From: Marinilabiliaceae bacterium
GTDB lineage: Bacteria; Bacteroidota; Bacteroidia; Bacteroidales; Marinilabiliaceae
DNA length: 64,000 nt
NCBI GenBank assembly: GCA_021443545.1
Contig: JABUTU010000082.1
Location: 1 to 64,000, forward strand
Reading direction: 5' to 3'
Shown: one piece after another, positions 55,342-63,623 of the stretch
Numbering within the stretch: position 1 is the stretch's first letter
How the letters are laid out: each line of letters starts with the position of its first letter
Made by a program: the position numbers and the translations under genes
The notes under the pieces: generated by a model
Database searches by the model: none
What the model was told of the DNA's origin: nothing
What the model saw: only the letters and a program-made list of their open reading frames with translations

Positions 55342-55389
55342 CGTTCTGTCCTCAGAAACGACAGGGGTGCATTCGGCAGGAGAGGAGGG

Positions 55390-55445
55390 CTTTGAGTTAT
55401 CGGAGTTTTCAGAATCCTCTGAGTCTTCTGAGTCTTCAGAGCACT
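55390..55445 (+). repeat. Low-complexity GAGTCTTCT-type repeat
   Basis: The sequence between the YkgJ-like gene and the PBP1A gene has tandem 9-base units (GAGTCTTCT, GAGTCTTCA) and degenerate copies before them. On the plus strand it could encode Ser-Glu repeats, on the minus strand Glu-Asp-Ser. No family signal supports either frame. The flanks 55342-55389 and 55446-55506 show no gene or clear terminator. Confidence 0.55.
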
Positions 55446-55506
55446 TGTTTTTTCAGAGCCTCAAGGGTGTTCGAAGTTGGGAAACCTTTGAGAGAGATAT
55501 CATCTG

Positions 55507-57927
55507 TCAATCGAAAATGCCTTTCATGGTTTCAAAAACCTTCTTGAAAGGGTTGATTATTTCGGAAATAGAGAGTGTGTCAGAGGCAGAAATAGACTCG
55601 AGAGAATAGCCTTTGGCTATAGTTGCGCGAATAGCTTCAGAATGTAGTTCATCCTCATTTTTCATTGATTCGAGAAAAGTAGGGTAGTTCATAGCGATTA
55701 GCATTTCTTCATCATCGGGAAGAGGAAATGAGCCTTCGAGATATTTTTCGGACAGCTTACTTCCCTTGATGCGAGTCAGGAAACGACCAACAATTGGGAG
55801 AGCCATGTAGGCACCTTGTCCGCGGTATGATGACTTGAATCGTATGGCGGGATGATCTGCTCCCATCCAAGCACCAACAGCTATGTGAGGTGTGATGCCT
55901 AAGAACCATCCGTCAGCTCCGTTCTGAGTTGTTCCTGTTTTTCCTGCCAAAGGCGTTTGAAGTCCATACACTTTGCGTAGGCTACGGCCTGTTCCACTAT
56001 CCACTACGGCAGTCATCATATCCTGTACCATAGTTGCCGTATTGAAAGTGAGCGTTTCATATCCAGTTAGGTCTTCATTCGCTTTGTAAAGGATTTTTCC
56101 ATCTCGCGAGTCGATTCGTAGCAGTGAAGTGAGTTCATGAGATATGCCACCAGTTGCAAAGGGAACGTAAGCATGTACCATCTCATACAGGGATATTTCA
56201 GCTGTACCGAGCGCAATACTTGCTACGTTAGGTATGTTGTCAATGCCCAACTTCCGGGCTGTCGAAACAACGTTGCCTGGCCCAATCTCGTTAATTAACC
56301 AGGCAGAGACAGTGTTAAGGCTCTTACAAAGAGCTCCTTTTAAAGAGTAGAAGCCTCCATATTTGCCATCAGAATTGCCAGGGTTCCAGTTGTCGTGCTG
56401 AGGGTAAGAACGACGGATGTTCTCTACGTATGTTGTTGCTTCTATTCCATTTTCAAGGGCAGAGGCGTATACAATAGGCTTGAATGTAGAGCCAACTTGT
56501 CGGCGCATGACGACATGGTCAATCTGCGATATGTCGTGGTCGCCATCCCCGACCCAAGCCAAGATATGACCATTGTCAACGTCTACAGCAAGAAAGCCAG
56601 CACTCAGACGAGTTACTGCAGTTCTTACAGAGTCTGCTGGTGACATGTCAATGAGCTCGGTATCTCCTTTAAGATTTTTAATCACCATCTTAATTGGCCG
56701 ATTCATATTCGCTTCAATGCTATCTGGATTCCACCCCTCGTTTAAAAGTGTTTTATAGCGATGAGAGTTGAAGAATGCATTGCGATATATGTCAGATTGA
56801 TCTCCCCAGGGTTCTTTCCCCTCCCATTCTTTATTGAAAGCTGCCTGAGCGTCAGACAGATGAGCTCTGAGAGCATCTTCTGCATAGGTTTGGAGATTAA
56901 TGTCGAGAGAGGCGTATATCTTTAAACCATCTTTATATATGTTGTATGTACCCTCCCCATAAGTGTCGTTAAGTATTCTTTGGGCAGTTCTTGCCATGAT
57001 ATCGCGGAAGTATCCGGCGGTTCCCTCATCTCTATCGTGTGTGTTGTATTTCAGAGTAATCTCCTTAGCCTTGTATTTCTCCATTTGGATGGAATCAATA
57101 TAGTTGGCTTTATACATTCTGTCGAGCACGATATTCCTTCTTTCAAGAGATTTTTCAGGGTTAAGACGTGGATTGTATGTGGAATTTGCGGCAAGCATGC
57201 CAACGAGAAGAGCTGCTTCATGAACATCGAGGCTTTTGGCACCTTTGGAGAAAAATCGTTCTGAAGCAGCTTCAATTCCGTAGACATTCTCTCCGAATGG
57301 GACAGTGTTAAGGTAGAGAAGAAGTATTTGTGATTTTGAGTATGCTTTTTCCAAACGCTTAGCAATGATAATTTCTTTAATCTTTGCTACTGGGTAGGTT
57401 AAAGGTCCTAAAGCCCGTCGTTCAAAAAGATTTTTAGCCAGTTGCTGCGAAATGGTACTTCCCCCGCCCTGACTTAAATCGAACATTAATATTGTTTTAA
57501 AAAGGACTCTGCCTACACTCTTAGCGTCGACACCTGAGTGCTCATAGAATCGGCTATCTTCAGTAGCAATAAGGGCAGAGTAGACATGCTTGGAGATTTC
57601 TGCGCTATCAACGCTGATTCTGTTATGTCTATAGTATCGTGTTATAAGTTTCCCCTTATAGTCGTATAGTTCAGAAGCTTCAGCATTTTTTATTGAAAGG
57701 AGTTCCTTCTCGTTCGGTATGTGCCCGAATAGTCCGCAATATATTAAAGTAATCAGAAGTAATAATAAGCATATTATGGTGACCAATGATTTGACCGCGA
57801 GCATAATCCATTGGCGTTTCGTGCGCGTCTCGCACCATAAGATAAAGGCAGCTACTTTTTCAGAAAGCCACTCTTCACATTGATTAAAAAGATTGATAAT
57901 GCAATCGACATTAATCTTGTTGCTCAT
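55507..57927 (-). CDS. mrcA: Class A penicillin-binding protein 1A
   Basis: 806-residue inner-membrane protein that polymerises and cross-links peptidoglycan. A membrane anchor at residues 41-65, then a GT51 glycosyltransferase domain (ATEDSRFYEHSGVD with catalytic Glu, GGSTISQQLAKNLF), a linker, and the transpeptidase domain with GSTFKPIVY (SxxK), SLNTVSAW (SxN) and AGKTGTTQNG (KTG). All three active-site motifs are present. Its start lies 17 bases inside the end of the upstream lipoprotein gene, so the two are probably coupled. Confidence 0.95.
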   Translation of the reverse strand: MSNKINVDCIINLFNQCEEWLSEKVAAFILWCETRTKRQWIMLAVKSLVTIICLLLLLITLIYCGLFGHIPNEKELLSIKNAEASELYDYKGKLITRYYRHNRISVDSAEISKHVYSALIATEDSRFYEHSGVDAKSVGRVLFKTILMFDLSQGGGSTISQQLAKNLFERRALGPLTYPVAKIKEIIIAKRLEKAYSKSQILLLYLNTVPFGENVYGIEAASERFFSKGAKSLDVHEAALLVGMLAANSTYNPRLNPEKSLERRNIVLDRMYKANYIDSIQMEKYKAKEITLKYNTHDRDEGTAGYFRDIMARTAQRILNDTYGEGTYNIYKDGLKIYASLDINLQTYAEDALRAHLSDAQAAFNKEWEGKEPWGDQSDIYRNAFFNSHRYKTLLNEGWNPDSIEANMNRPIKMVIKNLKGDTELIDMSPADSVRTAVTRLSAGFLAVDVDNGHILAWVGDGDHDISQIDHVVMRRQVGSTFKPIVYASALENGIEATTYVENIRRSYPQHDNWNPGNSDGKYGGFYSLKGALCKSLNTVSAWLINEIGPGNVVSTARKLGIDNIPNVASIALGTAEISLYEMVHAYVPFATGGISHELTSLLRIDSRDGKILYKANEDLTGYETLTFNTATMVQDMMTAVVDSGTGRSLRKVYGLQTPLAGKTGTTQNGADGWFLGITPHIAVGAWMGADHPAIRFKSSYRGQGAYMALPIVGRFLTRIKGSKLSEKYLEGSFPLPDDEEMLIAMNYPTFLESMKNEDELHSEAIRATIAKGYSLESISASDTLSISEIINPFKKVFETMKGIFD

Positions 57928-58900
57928 CTTCTTCGCTATTTGGTATTACAATAAGATGTGTCCATTCATCAAGCACGAGAGTTTTGAGAGTCTCTAAATT
58001 AATGTCAGGGATATATACATAGTCTATTTTATTGTTGTTGCATGTAATCTGACTTATTTTAGGAGATGCTGATAGGTTCAGAGATGTCAGATTATTGTCT
58101 GAGCAATCGATGTATTCCAATTTCTTGCAACGCGACAGGTTTAACTCCGATATGGAGCAACGGGCAACATTGAGAACCTCAAGTTTGTTAGGTTCATACT
58201 CGTTTATGTCACCAATAGTTAATGTCTTCAAGTTAGAGCAAGCGTGACAATCGAGAACCTTGAGTTGATTTAGCTGGCTTACGTCCAAAGAACTGATTAT
58301 ACTTTGCGAAATATCGAGTTCTTTTAATTCGGAGAACTGTGATAAGTCGAGATATGAAATGTTGACAGCTGAGATTTTAAGATATGTAAGTCTGCCGAAG
58401 AGTTCCAGACCTCGAAGAGATACGGGCTTACTATAAGTTGATAATTCAGAAATGTCGAGACCAACAATATCTTCAATCTCAAGACCTTCCACCATGCCAT
58501 CGTTGTTCTTGTCGAATCGCTTATTGAGTAGGGCCTGGAATGCTGCATCTTCAACTTCGATGATGGTGTTGACGCGAACTCTCTTGTGAGCTGTGAAGCC
58601 TCCTAACTGAGCTGTAACCTCTGTCGTGCCATAATATTTTGCAACTAAGTGACCATGTTGGTCTATGGAAGCAATAGTTGTATCTCCGATACTCCACACG
58701 ACAGGTGTTTTGGGAATGTTCTTAGAGGCTCCATCTGGGTAATATCTAACTTCGAAGTATACCTCGTCGCCTATTAACAATTCTGTCTCTTCCCATGCTA
58801 TATAGATATCAAGAAGTGGTTTATTGTAATCTTTGTCGCATGATGCAAAGATTAGAAGAACCATCGATAGTATTAAAAGAGTGCGGCATGCTGTCATCAT
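57911..58900 (-). CDS. Leucine-rich-repeat lipoprotein with Ig-like domain
   Basis: 329 residues. Lipoprotein signal with acceptor Cys21 in LLIFASCDKD. Residues about 30-110 resemble a bacterial Ig-like (BIG2) fold (VVWSIGDTTIASIDQHGHLVAKYYGTTEVTA). Next is EVEDAAFQALLNKRFDKNNDGMVEGLEIEDIVGLDIS, a Ca-binding dockerin/EF-hand-like loop that leads into six to eight LRRs (LTYLKISAVNISYLDLSQF, LKELDISQS, LEYIDCSDNNLTSLNLS, etc.), and an acidic C-terminus (EEDEQQD). The overlap with PBP1A suggests a cell-envelope role, but this is inference. Confidence 0.88.
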   Translation of the reverse strand: MMTACRTLLILSMVLLIFASCDKDYNKPLLDIYIAWEETELLIGDEVYFEVRYYPDGASKNIPKTPVVWSIGDTTIASIDQHGHLVAKYYGTTEVTAQLGGFTAHKRVRVNTIIEVEDAAFQALLNKRFDKNNDGMVEGLEIEDIVGLDISELSTYSKPVSLRGLELFGRLTYLKISAVNISYLDLSQFSELKELDISQSIISSLDVSQLNQLKVLDCHACSNLKTLTIGDINEYEPNKLEVLNVARCSISELNLSRCKKLEYIDCSDNNLTSLNLSASPKISQITCNNNKIDYVYIPDINLETLKTLVLDEWTHLIVIPNSEEDEQQD

Positions 58901-58909
58901 AAATTATGT

Positions 58910-60085
58910 TTATCCCATTCGACTCTCGTAATCTTCATAGGAAAAGTGTCTCAGAACTTTTAGTTGTTCTTCTGCCTGTTGGTCGAAAAGAATAATGTCG
59001 GGATGTGATAGACCGTTGAACATTGTTGTTTTGACCGTTGTATAGTGAATCATATCTTCCAAAATGATACGTTCACCAATCTGTAGTTCGTGGTTGAACC
59101 AATAAGAGCCAACGAAATCGCCTGAAAGACATGAGTTGCCTCCCATTCGGTAGCAGTGACTATGCTCAGGCGACTCTTCTGTCATTGCACCTCTAATTGC
59201 TGGCTGATACGGCATCTCCAAACAGTCGGGCATGTGAGCGGCAAACGATACGTTGAGGATAGCCGTTTTTATATTTGCATTGTTCACGATATCAACGATG
59301 TCAGCAACTAAAGGTCCTGTTTGCCAGGCAAAGGCACTGCCAGGTTCAAGTATGACCTGTAGACCCCACTTTTTAGCGAAATTCTGTAAAAGACTTACCA
59401 ATTTGTTGATGTCATAACCTTTTTTAGTCATGAGATGACCGCCACCCATATTGACCCATTTGACCTGGCCGAGCCAATTCTCGTAGCGTGATTCTACGAC
59501 AGAAATGAGATTCTCGAGGTCGTCAGCCGAAGATTCGCATAGAGCATGAAAGTGTATTCCTTCGATTTCGTCGGGTAATGTTCGGGGAAGCAAGTCAGCC
59601 GTAACGCCGAGACGGGAGCCAGGACAACATGGGTTGTAGAGGTCGGTGTCGACAGGGGAGAACATAGGATTGATACGGATACCCATTGATATCTTATGGT
59701 CTGCAGTGAGTACTCTGGTTCTAAAATGTTCGTACTGTGATAAACTATTGAATGTAATGTGCGAACAATTCTGCAGATATATGTCAAAGTCCTTATCAGT
59801 ATATGCGGGAGAGAAAGCATGAGACCGGCCACCGAGATGCTTCTTGGCTAAGATTACTTCATTCGGTGATGATACGGTAGCTTCTGAAAACAAAGGGCGC
59901 ATAATGTCGAACGCAGACCACAGCGAGAAAGCCTTAAAGGCAACCAAAATTTTAGCACCAGATGCACGCCGCACGGTGTCGATTAATTCAAGATTTTTTC
60001 TCATCAAGCTGGCGTTGAGAACGTAGGCCGGAGACTCAACTGCATCTAATGCAGAACTCTCATCGTTGAAACGCATATTGGTCAT
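58910..60085 (-). CDS. nspC: Carboxynorspermidine/carboxyspermidine decarboxylase
   Basis: 391-residue PLP enzyme of the alanine racemase-fold decarboxylases, converting carboxy(nor)spermidine to (nor)spermidine in the alternative polyamine pathway. Key motifs are LVAFKAFSLWSAF (PLP Lys), SSPNEV, NPCCPGSRLGV, HFHALCESSADDL, WVNMGGGHL, LEPGSAFAW and MGGNSCLSGDFVGSY with the active-site Cys. ATG 60085 or ATG 60076 (three codons later) may be the start. It leads the run with the LRR lipoprotein and PBP1A. Confidence 0.95.
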   Translation of the reverse strand: MTNMRFNDESSALDAVESPAYVLNASLMRKNLELIDTVRRASGAKILVAFKAFSLWSAFDIMRPLFSEATVSSPNEVILAKKHLGGRSHAFSPAYTDKDFDIYLQNCSHITFNSLSQYEHFRTRVLTADHKISMGIRINPMFSPVDTDLYNPCCPGSRLGVTADLLPRTLPDEIEGIHFHALCESSADDLENLISVVESRYENWLGQVKWVNMGGGHLMTKKGYDINKLVSLLQNFAKKWGLQVILEPGSAFAWQTGPLVADIVDIVNNANIKTAILNVSFAAHMPDCLEMPYQPAIRGAMTEESPEHSHCYRMGGNSCLSGDFVGSYWFNHELQIGERIILEDMIHYTTVKTTMFNGLSHPDIILFDQQAEEQLKVLRHFSYEDYESRMG

Positions 60086-60106
60086 TTTCCTTCAAAATCT
60101 TGATTG

Positions 60107-60135
60107 CAAACTTACATAAAAAAACAGTAACTTCG
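60107..60135. promoter_or_regulatory. Divergent promoter elements for nspC and the HAD gene
   Basis: On the minus strand TAAGTTTG (60114-60107) is an exact -7 box, 22 bases before the nspC ATG. On the plus strand TAACTTCG (60128-60135, one mismatch) is a -7-like box, 21 bases before the HAD ATG. Both lie in a 70-base gap, so the promoters overlap. No -33 box is convincing for either. Confidence 0.45.
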
Positions 60136-60155
60136 CCACCCAAAATTAAATTCTT

Positions 60156-60758
60156 ATGGTTGCAATTGATAGTAATTATTCTGTTTATCCAGAGACAAGA
60201 GGTTTGATATTTGACCTCGATGGAACATTGTTGGATAGCATGCCATTGCATTGGTTGGCATGGCAGACATCCTTCCGTCGGTATGGAATTGAATTAGAGC
60301 ACAAGGAGTTTATGTGTTATGCGGGAAAGCCGATTGAGAAGATTGCTGAGATATTTATCAAACAGTATTCGTTGGAGGGTGTGACAAATGTTTCGGATAT
60401 AATAGCGGAGAAAGAGAGGGTTGTGTGGGAGAATCTGGACAAGGTTGAACCAATAGTTCCTGTAGTTGAAGTTGCCAAGAGATGCTTTGGCTCTATTCCT
60501 ATGTCAGTTGGTACTGGTAGCGATCGTAAGAGAGCTATTCATATGCTTGAGGTAGCAGGGTTGCTTGATATGTTTCCTATTGTTGTGAGTTCTGAAGATG
60601 TCGAGAATCATAAGCCCGCGCCCGATACATTCCTGCGTTGTGCTGAGTTGATGGGAGTGTCGCCCTCGTCATGTCAGGTTTTCGAAGATGCTATTTCGGG
60701 AATAAATGCTGCAAAGAGTGCGGGCATGATGTGGACTTTGGTAGGGGTACAAAAATAA
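60156..60758 (+). CDS. HAD superfamily hydrolase, beta-phosphoglucomutase-like
   Basis: 200 residues. FDLDGTLLDSMPLHW (motif I with the two Asp and a helical cap following), SVGTGSDR (motif II), HKPAPDTFL (Lys) and FEDAISGINAAKSAGM (motif III Asp). The pattern matches the subgroup of beta-phosphoglucomutase, fructose-1-phosphate or similar phosphatases (YqaB-like). Substrate is unknown. It stands alone with a strong terminator. Confidence 0.92.
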   Translation: MVAIDSNYSVYPETRGLIFDLDGTLLDSMPLHWLAWQTSFRRYGIELEHKEFMCYAGKPIEKIAEIFIKQYSLEGVTNVSDIIAEKERVVWENLDKVEPIVPVVEVAKRCFGSIPMSVGTGSDRKRAIHMLEVAGLLDMFPIVVSSEDVENHKPAPDTFLRCAELMGVSPSSCQVFEDAISGINAAKSAGMMWTLVGVQK

Positions 60759-60798
60759 CAACAAGATGCGTTGACTATTAACGCATCTTGTTGTTATT
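60754..60798. terminator. Strong bidirectional terminator
   Basis: A perfect 19-bp stem (60754-60772 with 60780-60798) with a 7-base loop, with A-rich sequence before it and CTTTTTTCT after it. It serves the HAD gene on the plus strand, whose stop codon overlaps the first base or two of the stem, and rnfA on the minus strand. Confidence 0.9.
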
Positions 60799-60813
60799 CT
60801 TTTTTCTGTAGAT

Positions 60814-61407
60814 TTATACGAGTCCTGAAAAACCAATAAAAGCCATTGCCATAATACCTGCAGTTATAAGAGCTATTGGCATTCCTTGCATTGGCTTCGG
60901 AACATCCATTAATTCAAGATGTTCGCGCAGTCCTGCGAACAGAATAAGGGCGAGCGCAAAGCCAATCGCCGTTGCAATTGAGTAGATGACACCAGACAGG
61001 AGCCCAATCTCCACACCCTGAGCGTTGTATGTTCCATTGCCAACCATTATTGCTACACCCAATATACAGCAGTTGGTTGTAATAAGAGGAAGGAATACTC
61101 CAAGAGCTTGGTAGAGAGATGGAGACACCTTCTTCAGAATTATCTCAACCATCTGAACAAGTGCTGCGATGACGAGAATGAAGGCTATGGTCTGGAGATA
61201 TCCGAGTTCAAAAGGGTCAAGAATAAATTTTTGAATTATGTAGGTGACAATGGTGGCTAAAGTCATTACGAATGTAACGGCAGCACCCATGCCTGCAGCA
61301 GTGGAAATCTTCTTGCTGACCCCAAGGAAAGGACATATTCCGAGGAATTGAGACAGTACAACGTTGTTGACGAAGATTGCCGATATGATTATTAATATAT
61401 ATCCCAT
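60814..61407 (-). CDS. rnfA: Rnf electron transport complex subunit RnfA
   Basis: 197-residue inner-membrane protein with six transmembrane segments. The GICPFLGVSKK and TTNCCILGVA motifs carry the conserved Cys that, with RnfE, hold an Fe-S cluster within the membrane. The Rnf complex couples ferredoxin oxidation by NAD+ to Na+ or H+ export. Last gene of the operon, 19 bases after rnfE. Confidence 0.96.
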   Translation of the reverse strand: MGYILIIISAIFVNNVVLSQFLGICPFLGVSKKISTAAGMGAAVTFVMTLATIVTYIIQKFILDPFELGYLQTIAFILVIAALVQMVEIILKKVSPSLYQALGVFLPLITTNCCILGVAIMVGNGTYNAQGVEIGLLSGVIYSIATAIGFALALILFAGLREHLELMDVPKPMQGMPIALITAGIMAMAFIGFSGLV

Positions 61408-61426
61408 GATTCTTTGCTTTTAACGT

Positions 61427-62008
61427 TTACTTCTTTATTTTATTGATGATAGCAATGAGATATCCCAATGCAAGGAAGGCACCAGGAGCCAAAACGAATG
61501 CCAAACATCCATATTCATCGCTCCATAACTGACAGTCAAAAATCTTTCCACTGCCAAGAATCTCGCGTACAGCTCCTAAAAGTGTTAAAGCGAATGTAAA
61601 ACCAAGTCCCATTCCCAAACCATCGAATAACGAGTCGGACGGAGTATTCTTTGCTGCAAAGGCTTCGGCACGTCCGAGAACGATACAGTTTACAACAATC
61701 AGAGGGATGAATAGACCTAACGACTCGTAGAGTGAAGGGACGTATGCCTGAAGTAACATTTGAAGCACAGTAACGAATGTTGCTATGATAACTATGAAAC
61801 TTGGAATACGAACCATGTCGGGTATAAAACGCTTGAGGGACGAGATAACAACATTTGAACATAGCAGAACGAAAGCTGTAGCCAATCCCATGCCCAAGCC
61901 GTTGATAGCAGAGGTTGTTGTGCCAAGAGTAGGACACATTCCGAGCAGTAATACGAAGGTTGGATTCTCCTTCACAATGCCGTTCATCAATATTTTCAGT
62001 TTACTCAT
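61427..62008 (-). CDS. rnfE: Rnf electron transport complex subunit RnfE
   Basis: 193 residues from ATG 62008 (MSKLKILMNGIVKENPTFV); a TTG five codons upstream is possible but less likely. Six membrane segments and GMCPTLGTTTSA with VVNCIVLGRAEAFA show the paired Cys also found in RnfA, its paralogue. It lies between rnfG and rnfA. Confidence 0.95.
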   Translation of the reverse strand: MSKLKILMNGIVKENPTFVLLLGMCPTLGTTTSAINGLGMGLATAFVLLCSNVVISSLKRFIPDMVRIPSFIVIIATFVTVLQMLLQAYVPSLYESLGLFIPLIVVNCIVLGRAEAFAAKNTPSDSLFDGLGMGLGFTFALTLLGAVREILGSGKIFDCQLWSDEYGCLAFVLAPGAFLALGYLIAIINKIKK

Positions 62009-62034
62009 GATGATGTTTTGCAAATTCGTTAGTA

Positions 62035-62643
62035 CTAATGTTTAGATGTCGCCCCAGTGTTTGCATCCTTGCTATCAAAGAGGGCATTGTATTCAAGGTT
62101 TATAGCTTTGAGGAAGGCACGACTTGTGATTGTAGAAGCTGTTATGGCCTCAACCTCACCACCATCTTTCTTGACAGTCATGTTATTTTTGCCAGGGTTC
62201 ATACCTATCACATTGCCTTTTCCTTCTTTCTGAAACCAAGTAGGTACATTTGCCCCCAATCCAGGAGTCTCAGATTGATTGAGAATCTCATACCCTTGAA
62301 CATTCCCGTCGTTATCGAATCCTACCATAACCGTGAGGTCAGGAGAGAATCCTTGAACAGATGTCTTTACGGCTGCTCCAATTTTAGTGCCTTCAGCGTT
62401 TGTCACGTTGTAGATTGAAAACAGCTGATCTTCAACTTTCTTATCCTCTTTTGTGACATTGATTTGCTCGGCATCGCTGACACACAAGACTTTCTTGATG
62501 CCATTATCTTCTTTCTGTTTTGCCTGAAGAGCTATTGGCTCACTTGTCAAGTTGTTCATGACTGCGAGGAGTCCTGCAGCCACTAAGGATACACTGGTCA
62601 ATACTATTACCATGTTTCCTAATGTAGATTCCAACTTTTTCAT
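62035..62643 (-). CDS. rnfG: Rnf electron transport complex subunit RnfG
   Basis: 202 residues from ATG 62643 (MKKLESTLGNMVIV), directly after the rnfD stop. One N-terminal membrane helix and an FMN-binding periplasmic domain. The covalent-FMN motif reads EAITASTITSRA where many relatives have GATxTS; the Thr acceptor is retained. A tail KDANTGATSKH follows. Confidence 0.95.
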   Translation of the reverse strand: MKKLESTLGNMVIVLTSVSLVAAGLLAVMNNLTSEPIALQAKQKEDNGIKKVLCVSDAEQINVTKEDKKVEDQLFSIYNVTNAEGTKIGAAVKTSVQGFSPDLTVMVGFDNDGNVQGYEILNQSETPGLGANVPTWFQKEGKGNVIGMNPGKNNMTVKKDGGEVEAITASTITSRAFLKAINLEYNALFDSKDANTGATSKH

Positions 62644-62644
62644 T

Positions 62645-63592
62645 TTACTTAGCCCCAAAACGTTTAGGTTGTGTGTACTTGTTTATCAAAGGTGTCACTA
62701 TATTCATTATGAGTATAGCGAAAGACATGCCTTCTGGGTAAGAACCGAACATACGGATTAGCATCGTCAGCAGTCCTATACCGCATCCGTAAATCAACAT
62801 GCCCTCATGAGTCATAGGAGATGTGACGTAGTCAGTTGCCATGAAGATGGCTCCGAGAAGAGCGCCTCCTGTGAGGATATGGAACAGAGGACTTGCATAT
62901 TGTACGTCGCCTATACCATAATAGAAGAAGCTCGCGAATATTGCCATCGTTGCAATGACTGAGACAGGGATGTGCCATGTGATGACACGCATTGAAAGCA
63001 TTATTACAAACCCGATTAGGAGAGCTATCGCTGAAACTTCTCCAAGAGAGCCTCCTACAGCTCCCATTAGAAGGTCGTTGGACGAAGGTAGAGCGTCAAG
63101 TTGTCCTGCTTTGAGAAGTCCAAGAGGGGTTGCTCCTGTTGCTCCATCTGCAGCTTGGGGAATAGGCCATGATGTCATTTGCGCTGGGAATGACACAAGC
63201 AGGAATACACGACCAGCAATAGCAGGATTGACAATGTTCTGTCCCAAACCACCAAAGGTCATTTTGCATACACCGATTGCGAAAAGTGCACCGATGATAA
63301 CAATCCAAAGAGGAAGGTTCGAAGGAAGGTTGAATGATAGAATCAAACCTGTGACAGCGGCTGAGCCATCCGAAATAGTCGGTGTTGTTTTAAAAAGAAA
63401 TTTTTGTATGAGGTATTCGAAGACAACGCAAGATAGCACGCTGGTCAAGATTACCCACAAGGCACTAAGTCCGAAAAACCAGAGAGAGGCAGCCAAGGCC
63501 GGTGCCAAGGCAATCAAAACTCCGTACATGTTACGCTTCACACTGTCGTGACCATGGACATGAGGAGAAGGCGCTATGGTAAGTTTATCCAT
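62645..63592 (-). CDS. rnfD: Rnf electron transport complex subunit RnfD
   Basis: 315 residues from ATG 63592 (MDKLTIAPSPHVH). Eight to ten membrane segments. The covalent-FMN threonine lies in DGATGATPLG, and TFGGLGQNIVNPAIAGR is a family hallmark. The start lies 31 bases after the rnfC stop; an ATG 18 bases upstream (63610) is the less likely start. Confidence 0.96.
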   Translation of the reverse strand: MDKLTIAPSPHVHGHDSVKRNMYGVLIALAPALAASLWFFGLSALWVILTSVLSCVVFEYLIQKFLFKTTPTISDGSAAVTGLILSFNLPSNLPLWIVIIGALFAIGVCKMTFGGLGQNIVNPAIAGRVFLLVSFPAQMTSWPIPQAADGATGATPLGLLKAGQLDALPSSNDLLMGAVGGSLGEVSAIALLIGFVIMLSMRVITWHIPVSVIATMAIFASFFYYGIGDVQYASPLFHILTGGALLGAIFMATDYVTSPMTHEGMLIYGCGIGLLTMLIRMFGSYPEGMSFAILIMNIVTPLINKYTQPKRFGAK

Positions 63593-63623
63593 TGTTATAT
63601 CAATTATCAATTATCAAAATTAT

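Noticed and set aside
55338-55609. Small plus-strand frames after the YkgJ-like gene (69 and 80 codons)
   Set aside because: Low-complexity Ser/Glu content, overlap with the PBP1A 3' end, and no family signal.
62955-63551. Plus-strand frame (198 codons) opposite rnfD
   Set aside because: rnfD is strongly supported on the minus strand by motifs and operon position; the opposite frame shows no domain.
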